From assembly GCA_017437125.1 (NCBI GenBank), contig JAFSBV010000033.1:1-64000 (forward strand): a DNA stretch of 64,000 nucleotides, read 5' to 3'. The translations under genes and the position numbers were made by a program. Shown here piece by piece: positions 55,021 through 62,480 of this stretch. Positions within the stretch are counted from its first letter, which is position 1. Each line of letters begins with the position of its first letter. Under the pieces are notes generated by a model that made no database searches, was not told where the DNA came from, and saw only the letters and a list, made by a program, of their open reading frames with translations. Source of the stretch: Bacteroidales bacterium (GTDB taxonomy: Bacteria; Bacteroidota; Bacteroidia; Bacteroidales; UBA932).

Positions 55021-56079
55021 CTAAATTATTGTCGGCAGAGCATCGGCGATCGTCTTTACCACCCATCCAGCTATGACAAAGATGCTTATGATCCATGCGA
55101 TGAAGATGACCAGTCCCGGACGCCATGATGGGGATCTGAGGTCGAAAAGGAGCATGATGCCTCCGTATATCATGCCTACGCACATGATGCCCAGCATGAC
55201 CATGACCAGACCCCAGAAGTTCATGTTGCAGATGATGCCGGATATCATCATTTCTCCTATGTCATCTCCACCCCAATATATATGGCTTCCCATTGCGTTT
55301 TCGATGATTTCAGGGATTGCCGGGATAAATATGCATCCCAAAAGTCCACCGAGTCCCATGATGAGAAGAATGATTCCGATGAAAATGCCTCCGGCGCGTT
55401 TCGCCGTCTGTCCGGCAGGGGATTCGCCGACTTCCTTGACCTCTTTTTCAAAATCGAAATCCTTCTCCTTGTAGTTCCTCAGGTTCATAGGCTTGCCCTT
55501 CATCTCCCTTTTCTGCTCAGCAGTCCTTGCCGCAGGCATGGCTATCCATAGGCAGATGTATGCTAATGCGGAAAACAGAATGTACGGGCCGTCATCAAAG
55601 CCTATGAATCCTATAAAGAAGAGAATGAGGAAAAAAATCCTGAAAATGACCTTGTCAAGTCCGAAATATATGCCTAAGCCTGAGCATACACCTCCGAGTA
55701 TACGCTCGTCTATATTACGCCACAGACGCTTGTTCTTCCACGACTTTTTCTCTGTCTTCTTATCTTGTCGAGGATCTGATGTTTCCTGCCGCTCTGTGTT
55801 CAATGACTGTTCCGTATCGTTCTGTGCAAACTGTTTCGGATTGCCGATACGTTTCTTTATGTCCCTTACCATAGTAATATCCACGACCATTCCGCTGACG
55901 CACTTCTCCCTAAGCAGTTCGGCTATTCGCTCCTCTATGTCTGCTGTTATCTCTTCCGCGCTCGGGTCTGCGCTGAAGCAGTTTCTGATCTCGTCCAGAT
56001 ATGCCCCCAGTTCTTCATATGCATCTGTTTCAACAGTGAATGCATATCCTGCGAGGCTTATGTTTTCAGTTGTCTTCAT
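55021..56079 (-). CDS. PspC domain membrane protein (large)
   Basis: A 352-residue protein. An N-terminal helical domain (FTVETDAYEELGAYLDEI, about 1-95) resembles the HAAS/DUF1700-like cytoplasmic module linked with PadR regulators. The PspC domain follows at about 120-185 (LWRNIDERILGGVCSGLGIYFGLDKVIFRI), then three further transmembrane helices. It likely monitors envelope stress. It lies 12 nt after the padR-like gene. Confidence 0.88.
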   Translation of the reverse strand: MKTTENISLAGYAFTVETDAYEELGAYLDEIRNCFSADPSAEEITADIEERIAELLREKCVSGMVVDITMVRDIKKRIGNPKQFAQNDTEQSLNTERQETSDPRQDKKTEKKSWKNKRLWRNIDERILGGVCSGLGIYFGLDKVIFRIFFLILFFIGFIGFDDGPYILFSALAYICLWIAMPAARTAEQKREMKGKPMNLRNYKEKDFDFEKEVKEVGESPAGQTAKRAGGIFIGIILLIMGLGGLLGCIFIPAIPEIIENAMGSHIYWGGDDIGEMMISGIICNMNFWGLVMVMLGIMCVGMIYGGIMLLFDLRSPSWRPGLVIFIAWIISIFVIAGWVVKTIADALPTII

Positions 56080-56091
56080 TTCTGTAAATGG

Positions 56092-56442
56092 TTATGCCTT
56101 AGATCCTTTTCGTATGCTGTCAATGCCTTTTGCAAGTTCGTCCCATGCTGCATCAAGACCTGCGAGCTGCTCCCGTCCCAGATCCGTGATCATATAGTAT
56201 TTCCTTGGCGGTCCCTGCGTCGATTCCTCCCATCTGTAGTTCAGCAGGCCAAGCTTCTTGAGACGGATGAGCAGGGGATATGTAGTGCCTTCCGCCACGA
56301 TTATGTTGACCTCCTTTAGCTTCTGGATGATCGACGAGGCATATTCGTCGCCCGCAGCCAGAATCAGAAGGATGCTGTATTCGAGCACCCCTCGTCTCAT
56401 CTGGGTCTTGTTGTTCTCGATTATGCCTGTATTGATGTCCAT
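56092..56442 (-). CDS. PadR family transcriptional regulator
   Basis: A 116-residue PadR with the winged helix (LEYSILLILAAGDEYASSIIQKL, VVAEGTTYPLLIRLKKLGLL, then YRWEESTQGPPRKYYMITDLG) and a short C-terminal helix. It lies between two PspC genes with gaps of 2 and 12 nt. A TACCTTG-N5-CAAGGTA dyad on the -33 element of the operon promoter is its probable operator. Confidence 0.93.
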   Translation of the reverse strand: MDINTGIIENNKTQMRRGVLEYSILLILAAGDEYASSIIQKLKEVNIIVAEGTTYPLLIRLKKLGLLNYRWEESTQGPPRKYYMITDLGREQLAGLDAAWDELAKGIDSIRKGSKA

Positions 56443-56444
56443 GA

Positions 56445-57035
56445 TTAAATACCTTCAGTGAATCTTCTTATGTTCTCCGCTGTTGCAGGGATGCCTCTGA
56501 GTTCGCATTTCTCTGCTGCAGTCCTGGCTTCAGGTGCGGCGATCCAGATCACGAGATAGATCCAGAATCCGGCTGATCCGCAGATGAATGCCACAAGGAA
56601 GATGACCCTTATCAGTGTTACATCAACTCCGAGGAAAAGGGCTATTCCGGAACAAACACCGGCAATCCTTTTTCCGTCAGGGTCTCGGAAAAGCTTTCTT
56701 ACCGGCTTTTCTCCGTCTGTTCCGCTGTAATGATACTCATTTTTCGGAGGTTCCTGTCGGCCTGTCTGGTCGTCTGCTTCCCTGTATCCTTCAGGATAAC
56801 CGAGTCTTCCGATAACATCCTGGGTCATAGCAAGGTCAACGACCTGCCTTCCGCCAAGCTTGCCTTTCAACATGTCGGCAATCCTGATTTCCAGTTCATC
56901 GATTACCTGTGTGCTGGAACTTGTGCTGTCAAGAGCGGCTTTGAAGCGCTCGAGATAATCATTAAGAGTGTTGTACGCATCCTCATCTATTGTGAAGCTG
57001 CATCCTCCGATTGCTACGTTGATTGTCTTTTTCAT
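56445..57035 (-). CDS. PspC domain protein (small)
   Basis: About 196 residues from Met 57035 (MKKTINVAIGGCSF). Same plan as the larger PspC gene: N-terminal helical module (FTIDEDAYNTLNDYLERF) and a C-terminal PspC domain with KRIAGVCSGIALFLGVDVTLIRVIF and two transmembrane helices. It is the first gene of the pspC-padR-pspC unit. Its 5' untranslated region would be over 200 nt and carries a duplicated 44-bp block. Confidence 0.88.
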   Translation of the reverse strand: MKKTINVAIGGCSFTIDEDAYNTLNDYLERFKAALDSTSSSTQVIDELEIRIADMLKGKLGGRQVVDLAMTQDVIGRLGYPEGYREADDQTGRQEPPKNEYHYSGTDGEKPVRKLFRDPDGKRIAGVCSGIALFLGVDVTLIRVIFLVAFICGSAGFWIYLVIWIAAPEARTAAEKCELRGIPATAENIRRFTEGI

Positions 57036-57037
57036 AT

Positions 57038-57224
57038 TTTCTAACCTTATATCATTAATTATCATTATTTAACTTATCTCTATTTCCGGTGGCGTGCATG
57101 CATATGAAAATATGTTCACGTTACCCCATCCCTAAATCCCTTCCCTCGGGGAAGGGACTTGCCATCGCTTCGCTCGAATGTTTCTAACCTTATAACATTA
57201 ATTATCATTATTTAACTTATCTCT
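57038..57224. repeat. Duplicated 44-bp leader block flanking a hairpin element
   Basis: 57038-57081 and 57181-57224 are 44-bp direct repeats with one mismatch. Between them lies about 100 bp containing a 9-bp hairpin TCCCTTCCC-TCG-GGGAAGGGA (57137-57157) in a CCCTAAATCCC context that looks like a dispersed intergenic repeat. It lies in the leader of the small pspC gene. Confidence 0.85.
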
Positions 57225-57263
57225 TTTTTCGAGGGTGTGCAGAAATCATGCTTTATTGTAGTG

Positions 57264-57304
57264 CAAAGATATATAAATTTTTGAATACCTTGCAACACAA
57301 GGTA
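57264..57304 (-). promoter_or_regulatory. Promoter and PadR-type operator of the pspC-padR operon
   Basis: Minus strand TTG (57293-57295), 21 nt, TATCTTTG (57264-57271). A perfect dyad TACCTTG-N5-CAAGGTA spans 57286-57304 over the -33 element, consistent with repression by the operon's own PadR protein. 57305-57468 is AT-rich with no clear forward promoter. Confidence 0.7.
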
Positions 57305-57468
57305 CTGAAAATTTCAAAAAACTTAAAGAAAAATGTTATAAATTAATTTTTATGCAACTAAAAAAGATTGCATTCTTTTAAAAAAGAGAAAAGATTTCAC
57401 ATCGTTCATCCGTTTTCGTCACATTTATTTCACGGCGTCTTCACCCGTCTCTAACTTCATTGTAAAAA

Positions 57469-57942
57469 ATGAAGAATTATCGTCTGGCAGTGGATGAAAA
57501 CGGTTCTCCGTTCGTTCTGAACAGCAAAGGCTCGATCGATTTCGGCTACATCACTGAGGAAATGAATCTCCCTCCCGCACCGATCAGGATTGCTGAAGGA
57601 ATAAGTGGACCGCGTGGATATGGCTTGAAACATATGATCGAAGGCCATGAAAAAGAGATTCTAAACAGTGGATTTTCATCCGTACATGATTTTGTAGAGA
57701 ATGTAGCCAACAGTTTCACAGAAATAAAAGAAGGTAAGAATGGCTCATATTTATTGGAGAAAGGTGATTCTTACCATAATACACTTTTTGTCGCCTTATC
57801 AAAAGAACGGGACTATTGGAAAGTGATCAGCGGTGGCGTTTTCCGTATAAGATACTCAAAAAATAAAAAGACAATCCATTCTGCTTCCGAAAGGCAGATA
57901 TCTCCACCTGCAGGAGATGATGCTTCGCCATCTGAAGAATAG
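57469..57942 (+). CDS. Cassette protein 1, constant N-terminus with BECR-like domain
   Basis: A 157-residue protein, no signal peptide. Residues 1-44 are the constant region (MKNYRLAVDENGS to PIRIAEG). Residues about 50-125 hold the variable domain with conserved points YGLKHM, the second His in EGHEKEI, FVENVANSF, IKEG, and YWKVISGGVF. The two histidines and the beta-rich end recall Barnase/EndoU/ColicinE5/RelE-like nuclease domains found in polyvalent proteins of Bacteroidales mobile elements; this is recollection, not a search. It has a longer junction (ISGPRG) than the other copies and no conserved spacer in front. The tail is acidic and Pro/Ser-rich. Confidence 0.72.
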   Translation: MKNYRLAVDENGSPFVLNSKGSIDFGYITEEMNLPPAPIRIAEGISGPRGYGLKHMIEGHEKEILNSGFSSVHDFVENVANSFTEIKEGKNGSYLLEKGDSYHNTLFVALSKERDYWKVISGGVFRIRYSKNKKTIHSASERQISPPAGDDASPSEE

Positions 57943-57990
57943 AAGATGCAGGCCCTTCAGATGCTACCGGCAAATGCTCTGGATTATCTT

Positions 57991-58035
57991 TCTGTCTGCA
58001 AATATATCAAAAATCATTCAAAATCAACAGCTTCT
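57991..58035. repeat. Conserved 45-bp spacer, copy A (B-D at 58559, 59117, 59686)
   Basis: Each spacer starts TCTGTCTGCAAATATATC and ends in the CTTCT before ATG. On the minus strand it holds a -7-like TATATTTG (TAAATTTG in copy C) with a TTG 18 nt away, so every spacer may carry a promoter pointing back into the preceding cassette. No forward TAnnTTTG is present in it. Confidence 0.8.
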
Positions 58036-58506
58036 ATGAAAAATTATCGTCTGGCAGTGGATGAGAACGGCTCTCCGTTCGTTCTGAACAGCAAAGGCTC
58101 GATCGATTTCGGCTACATCACTGAGGAAATGAATCTCCCTCCCGCACCGATCAGGATTGCTGAAGGAAATGACAGGTATGGTCTGATGCATATAAGTATC
58201 CGTCATTCAGATCAGCTTAGAGAAAATGGATTCGGTTCTGCTTTGGAATTTGTTGAATTTGTCGCATCACACTTTGATAAAATCAAGCAAGGTGTTGATG
58301 ACACATATCTGATAGAAGTCGAAACAGTGCATAACGATACCTTGTTTATAAAATTGTGTTCTGAACTGGGGTATTGGAAAGTGATCAGTGGTGGAGTGTT
58401 CAATCTGCGCTATTCAAAAAAGAAAAAGGAAATCTACTCCGGCTCTGACAACCGGCCACCGCAGCCTGCCCCTGACGGTGAAGGTTTGGGCCTCTCGAAG
58501 ATGTAA
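58036..58506 (+). CDS. Cassette protein 2
   Basis: A 156-residue paralogue; an in-frame start at 57946 would include the spacer and is rejected. Constant residues 1-44 as in copy 1, then NDRYGLMHISIRHSD with the two conserved His, FVEFVASHF, IKQG, the segment HNDTLFIKL and YWKVISGGVFNLRYSKKKK. The C-terminal tail (RPPQPAPDGEG) is nearly the same as in copy 4, although the centres differ. Confidence 0.72.
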   Translation: MKNYRLAVDENGSPFVLNSKGSIDFGYITEEMNLPPAPIRIAEGNDRYGLMHISIRHSDQLRENGFGSALEFVEFVASHFDKIKQGVDDTYLIEVETVHNDTLFIKLCSELGYWKVISGGVFNLRYSKKKKEIYSGSDNRPPQPAPDGEGLGLSKM

Positions 58507-58603
58507 GGCAGGATAATCCAGAGAGGCGAGCAGTATAACTCCTTTGTAGAAATCCTTTTCTGTCTGCAAATATATCAAAAATCATTCAAAATCAATAGCT
58601 TCT

Positions 58604-59110
58604 ATGAAAAATTATCGTCTGGCAGTGGATGAGAACGGCTCTCCGTTCGTTCTGAACAGCAAGGGCTCAATCGATTTCGGCTACATCACTGAGGAAATGA
58701 ATCTCCCTCCCGCACCGATCAGGATTGCTGAAGGAAATGACAGTTATGGCTTATTCCATATGATCAAGAACCATTCGGATCAATTGATGGAATGGGGTTT
58801 TGAGAATGTGGCTTCTTTCGTGGAATTTGTATCAGTGAACTTTACAACCATAAAAGAAGGCCATGGTGGCTCTTATCTCCTGGAGGTCAATACCAACCTC
58901 AACCATACTTTATTCATTTCATTGTCAAGAGGAGGGGATTACTGGAAGGTGATCAGTGGAGGAGTCTTCCGTATTACATATTCCCGTAAAAAGATAAAGG
59001 TCTATTCCGTACCCGCAATCCGGATGCCTGAACCTGTCTTCCAGGCAAAGGTTCCTGCTTCCGGTGAAAATCAACAGGATTCGCCAGAAGCGAGCGGGAA
59101 TTCCTTATAG
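58604..59110 (+). CDS. Cassette protein 3
   Basis: A 168-residue paralogue. Constant 44 residues, then NDSYGLFHMIKNHSD, FVEFVSVNF, IKEG, SYLLEV, HTLFISL and YWKVISGGVFRITYSRKK. Its tail (about 135-168) is unrelated to those of copies 2 and 4 and rich in Pro, Glu and Ser. Spacing to the next copy is 51 nt, almost exactly the spacer repeat. Confidence 0.72.
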   Translation: MKNYRLAVDENGSPFVLNSKGSIDFGYITEEMNLPPAPIRIAEGNDSYGLFHMIKNHSDQLMEWGFENVASFVEFVSVNFTTIKEGHGGSYLLEVNTNLNHTLFISLSRGGDYWKVISGGVFRITYSRKKIKVYSVPAIRMPEPVFQAKVPASGENQQDSPEASGNSL

Positions 59111-59161
59111 ACCTTTTCTGTCTGCAAATTTATCAAAAATCATTCAAAATCAACAGCTTCT

Positions 59162-59629
59162 ATGAAAAATTATCGTCTGGCAGTGGATGAGAACGGCTCT
59201 CCGTTCGTTCTGAACAGCAAGGGCTCAATCGATTTCGGCTACATCACTCAGGAAATGAATCTCCCTCCCGCACCGATCAGGATTGCTGAAGGAAATGATA
59301 AGTATGGTCTGATCCATATGGAAATGAGGCATGGTGATCAGATCTGCGACAAAGGTTTCGAATCTGTAATAGACTTTGTGGAATATGTCGCACAAAATTT
59401 TACTCGAATAAAAGAAGGTAATACTGATTCCTGTCTTCTGGAAGTAGCAGGTGGAAAACATAATGAAACATTGTTTGTACGACTGTTCCAGAAAGAGGGT
59501 TATTGGAAAGTGATCAGTGGGGGAGTCTTCAATCTGCGCTATTCAAAAAAGAAAAAGGAAATCTACTCCGGCTCTGACAACCGGCCACCGCAGCCTGCTT
59601 CTGACGGTGAAGGTTTGGTCCCGCAATGA
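59162..59629 (+). CDS. Cassette protein 4
   Basis: A 155-residue paralogue with one change in the constant region (TQEMN instead of TEEMN). Variable domain NDKYGLIHMEMRHGD, FVEYVAQNF, IKEG, HNETLFVRL, YWKVISGGVFNLRYSKKKK. The 3' end and the following 100 bp match those after copy 2. The HxxxxxHGD arrangement is the one closest to the nuclease-like domains I recall from polyvalent proteins. Confidence 0.72.
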   Translation: MKNYRLAVDENGSPFVLNSKGSIDFGYITQEMNLPPAPIRIAEGNDKYGLIHMEMRHGDQICDKGFESVIDFVEYVAQNFTRIKEGNTDSCLLEVAGGKHNETLFVRLFQKEGYWKVISGGVFNLRYSKKKKEIYSGSDNRPPQPASDGEGLVPQ

Positions 59630-59730
59630 CATATGGCAGGAAATCACAGGGGACAGGCAGTATAACTCCTTTGTAGAAATCCTTTTCTGTCTGCAAATAT
59701 ATCAAAAATCATTCAAAATCAATAGCTTCT

Positions 59731-59746
59731 ATGAAAAATTACCGTC
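59731..59746 (+). pseudogene. Truncated fifth cassette start
   Basis: After a full spacer (59686-59730) the sequence reads ATGAAAAATTACCGTC, the first five codons of the constant region, then diverges abruptly. It marks the end of the array, either a deletion scar or an insertion point for cassettes. Confidence 0.8.
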
Positions 59747-59812
59747 GGTGTTCAAGATAGGTCAACGCGAAACGACTTGTCCTGAAAGACTTCATGGGCG
59801 AGTGCGTATCTG

Positions 59813-59843
59813 TTGGATTTGTGGTTTTGAAAAGTTATATTTG
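59813..59843 (+). promoter_or_regulatory. Promoter of the fimbrillin-like locus
   Basis: TTG (59813-59815), 20 nt, TATATTTG (59836-59843), full consensus. It is followed by an unusually long leader of about 220 nt before the peptide gene at 60071. The leader contains a 47-codon frame (59873-60016) and a terminator-like hairpin. Confidence 0.75.
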
Positions 59844-60006
59844 CGTTAATTAATCAGAGAATTATTGATAATATGCGTTGGGATAACGGTCATCAGATAT
59901 CGGTAATGTCTGCTTCTTGCATCAATGTAAGGATTCTTCCGACGCGCTATTTTGCTGAGAATCAGCAATCATCACACATATCCTTATGTCGTGTTACGCC
60001 TCACCG

Positions 60007-60043
60007 GCTTTTCTGACATCCGGTCAGAAAGGCTTTTTGTTTT
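60007..60043 (+). terminator. Terminator-like hairpin inside the leader
   Basis: An 11-bp stem with one G-U pair (60007-60017 with 60023-60033), a 5-nt loop and TTTTTGTTTT. It lies between the promoter and the first gene, so it may attenuate transcription. The 47-codon leader frame ends inside its left arm. Confidence 0.75.
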
Positions 60044-60070
60044 ATAGATAGTAATATAGCACACAACAAT

Positions 60071-60211
60071 ATGGACAAGAACAAAAGGAAAGAAAGTTAT
60101 GAAACTCCAATGATAGAGATTCTGGAAATTATGGTCGAGCAGGCTGTTCTGCAGTTGAGCGGCTATGGAGATGATACCTACGATGATCATGATTTTGGTC
60201 AAAGGTCCTAA
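60071..60211 (+). CDS. 46-residue peptide upstream of fimbrillin-like genes
   Basis: A short frame MDKNKRKESYETPMIEILEI... ending in a Gly/Asp-rich tail (SGYGDDTYDDHDFGQRS). The N-terminal charged segment, the YETPxIE core and the VEQAVLQLSG segment are a pattern I recall in small Bacteroidales proteins of unknown role, often beside surface lipoprotein genes. There is no signal peptide. It lies 37 nt before the GLUG lipoprotein gene. It could be a peptide precursor; no modifying enzyme is visible nearby. Confidence 0.65.
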   Translation: MDKNKRKESYETPMIEILEIMVEQAVLQLSGYGDDTYDDHDFGQRS

Positions 60212-60248
60212 TCGTGTTTTGTGTGGAAACAGTTTAGTTGGAGAAATC

Positions 60249-62462
60249 ATGAATACTAAATCATCAACTATATGCGTCCTTGCAGCATTGCTCTTTTCCG
60301 GTTGTGCGAAGGAACCTGTCGGTCCGGATACTCCCGCCGTGCCCGATACCCCTACGGCCGGGCGTCATCTGCGACTGAGCGGAAGTGCGGGCAACGACAA
60401 TGCTGCCACACGTGCTTCGTGGACGGACAACAATGACCGCAAGCTTACCTTTGCGTGGGATTACAGCGACCCCGCCGCTACAGAGTCGGACATGAAGATG
60501 GCGTTTACCAAAAGAGACGGCAGCTACTTGGAGACTACCGAGGGTAATCTGGTGACGGAGGCGAGGATTCTGCGACATACCGATGCTGAGAAGCAGGACG
60601 ATGCCCATTTCGCAATCTTCGAGACCATAGGTACATACAATCCCGAATGGCCTGATGATGTCTTTGACGGATATACCGTGCACGCCGTTACACCTATAAA
60701 CACAGCCAACAGCTCAACGGCAGAGGTTGTCATTGATGATGAGGGTAAAGGTACATTCATCACCACGCTCTATATGCCGACGAGGTTCACCCAGTCGGGG
60801 ATAAACGACCTGTCACATCTGAGCAATTACACGTATATGTACACTAATGCTGTTCTTGACAATTGCACCGCCTCACTCTTCTTCGAACACCTTACAGCAT
60901 ACGTCCGCTTCAAGGTATATAATTGGCGAGGAGAGCCTGCCACCATATATGGCGTGAAGTTGGCGGTGATAGATTTCGAAGACAACCCCTGTTCCGCTTC
61001 GGGTGTTCAGGTGACTTACAATCCCAGCACTTATTCCTTAGACTATAGACCGGCAAACGAGGTTACAGACATCCAGGTGGATATTACCGATGGTAGTATA
61101 GATACCGATGGCAGCATATTCCTCTATGCTCCCGTATTCCCACAGGGAATTTTTGATCCGTTCTTTGACAAGCTCCTGCGCTTCACCATTATCGCACAAG
61201 ACCCGACTGGTGCGGCAGAAGAAGGTGAATATGAGTATTTCACCTACGAGCTCGAAAGCACGGCTTTCAAGAACGTTACAGGCTCATACGATTGGAAACG
61301 CGGTAACCTCTACACTTTCCATCTCTACCTTGATGATGTGTTGAGAGTTCCCGAAGTCACCGTAAACGACTGGGATGAGCAGGATATATCGGGCGGCGAA
61401 GCTGTCGAGTGGGTGAACGGCTTCAGCGAGACAGGCGAATATGAGCCTGCACAAAAGAATGCTGACGGCAACTACGAGATAGCGAACGGCGGCAACCTCT
61501 TCTGGTTTGCCAACCACGTCAACACCGTTGACAGGACCGCCAATGCAGTCCTTACGGCAGACATCGACCTTGAAGGCAGACCGTGGACCCCTATCGGCTC
61601 CACAGGCGAGGAGAATAATAACTTCCGCGGAGTCTTTGACGGACAGAACTACACCATCCGAGGGCTGAATGTTGAAGGTGGCAGAGCCGGCCTCGGCTTC
61701 TTCGGTGAGGTCAGGACAGGTACTGTCAAGAATTTCACCATCTACGGTGAGGTGGTTGTAAATACCGAAGTCGATTACGTCGGCGGTGTCATAGGTTCAA
61801 TTTGCGGTCTGAACGGTGAAAACGACCTTGAGCGCAACGGTGCCGTCATTCAGAACATCACCTCATACGTCAACCTTACCGCAAAGGTACACGGTCCAGG
61901 TATGATAGGTGGTTTCGTAGGCTATGCCAATCACCAGAGCCTTATTGAACAGTGCTCTTGGTACGGTACCTTTGATGCCGGCGAGTACCGTGTCGATTCG
62001 GGTGCCGGTGGATTTATAGGCAAGATTCAGGAGAACTCAAGTGAAGTGACCATCCGCAACTGCGCGGCATACGGAACCATCAAGACGAATTACGCAAAGA
62101 ACAGTTTCAATAACACTCCAACCATTTATATGGGCGGATTCCTGAGTTTCTCCAACACGGGTGCAAAGACCACCCTTGAAAACTGCCTGTTCGCGGGTAA
62201 GTTTGAGCGCGGTGCAAATCTGACCGACGAGGCCCTTCTTGGTGCATTCGGTACGCTTCGGTCTGTCAAAGCAATCAAGAACTGCTATTACCTCGGCGAT
62301 GACGGTCTTGCGGCAGTACACAGCGATTCGAATCTGAAACCTGGTAGTGACAACGTCGAAATCACAGCGGTTACCGAGGACGACCTCAGGAACAACACAA
62401 TCGCCACTCAGCTTGGCACGTTATGGGAGCAGGGAGAGAATTATCCGGTGATTAAAAAATAA
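60249..62462 (+). CDS. Fimbrillin-like lipoprotein with GLUG repeats
   Basis: About 737 residues from ATG 60249 (MNTKSSTICVLAALLFSGC), a lipoprotein signal; the earlier in-frame start lies within the 46-residue peptide gene. Residues about 30-400 are fimbrillin/Mfa-like, with an Arg-processing-like site NAATRASW. The C-terminal third has GLUG-like repeats (FRGVFDGQNYTIRGL, YVGGVIGSICG, MIGGFVGYANH, GAGGFIGKI). It is probably a surface adhesin or fimbrial tip/shaft protein. Spaced 18 nt from the next gene. Confidence 0.85.
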   Translation: MNTKSSTICVLAALLFSGCAKEPVGPDTPAVPDTPTAGRHLRLSGSAGNDNAATRASWTDNNDRKLTFAWDYSDPAATESDMKMAFTKRDGSYLETTEGNLVTEARILRHTDAEKQDDAHFAIFETIGTYNPEWPDDVFDGYTVHAVTPINTANSSTAEVVIDDEGKGTFITTLYMPTRFTQSGINDLSHLSNYTYMYTNAVLDNCTASLFFEHLTAYVRFKVYNWRGEPATIYGVKLAVIDFEDNPCSASGVQVTYNPSTYSLDYRPANEVTDIQVDITDGSIDTDGSIFLYAPVFPQGIFDPFFDKLLRFTIIAQDPTGAAEEGEYEYFTYELESTAFKNVTGSYDWKRGNLYTFHLYLDDVLRVPEVTVNDWDEQDISGGEAVEWVNGFSETGEYEPAQKNADGNYEIANGGNLFWFANHVNTVDRTANAVLTADIDLEGRPWTPIGSTGEENNNFRGVFDGQNYTIRGLNVEGGRAGLGFFGEVRTGTVKNFTIYGEVVVNTEVDYVGGVIGSICGLNGENDLERNGAVIQNITSYVNLTAKVHGPGMIGGFVGYANHQSLIEQCSWYGTFDAGEYRVDSGAGGFIGKIQENSSEVTIRNCAAYGTIKTNYAKNSFNNTPTIYMGGFLSFSNTGAKTTLENCLFAGKFERGANLTDEALLGAFGTLRSVKAIKNCYYLGDDGLAAVHSDSNLKPGSDNVEITAVTEDDLRNNTIATQLGTLWEQGENYPVIKK

Positions 62463-62480
62463 AATATATAACGAATTATT

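Larger units (their letters stand above)
57469..59746 (+). repeat. Tandem cassette array: four genes and a truncated fifth
   Basis: Five starts at 57469, 58036, 58604, 59162 and 59731 share an almost identical opening: about 132 bp in copies 1-4, only 16 bp in copy 5 (59731-59746). Copies 2-5 are each preceded by the same 45-bp spacer (57991-58035, 58559-58603, 59117-59161, 59686-59730); copy 1 is not. Copies 2 and 4 also share their 3' coding end and downstream flank. The middle of each gene is divergent. This points to duplication with recombination or gene conversion at the conserved ends. Confidence 0.93.

Noticed and set aside
57469..59746. CRISPR-like array
   Set aside because: The repeats are 45 bp but separated by about 520 bp of coding sequence, with no short unique spacers and no cas genes.
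60165..60248. Upstream start of the GLUG lipoprotein
   Set aside because: It would overlap the 46-residue peptide gene in another frame and would bury the lipoprotein signal that begins at 60249.
59984..60250. 88-codon minus-strand frame across the peptide gene
   Set aside because: It runs opposite the leader hairpin and peptide gene and has no start signals.
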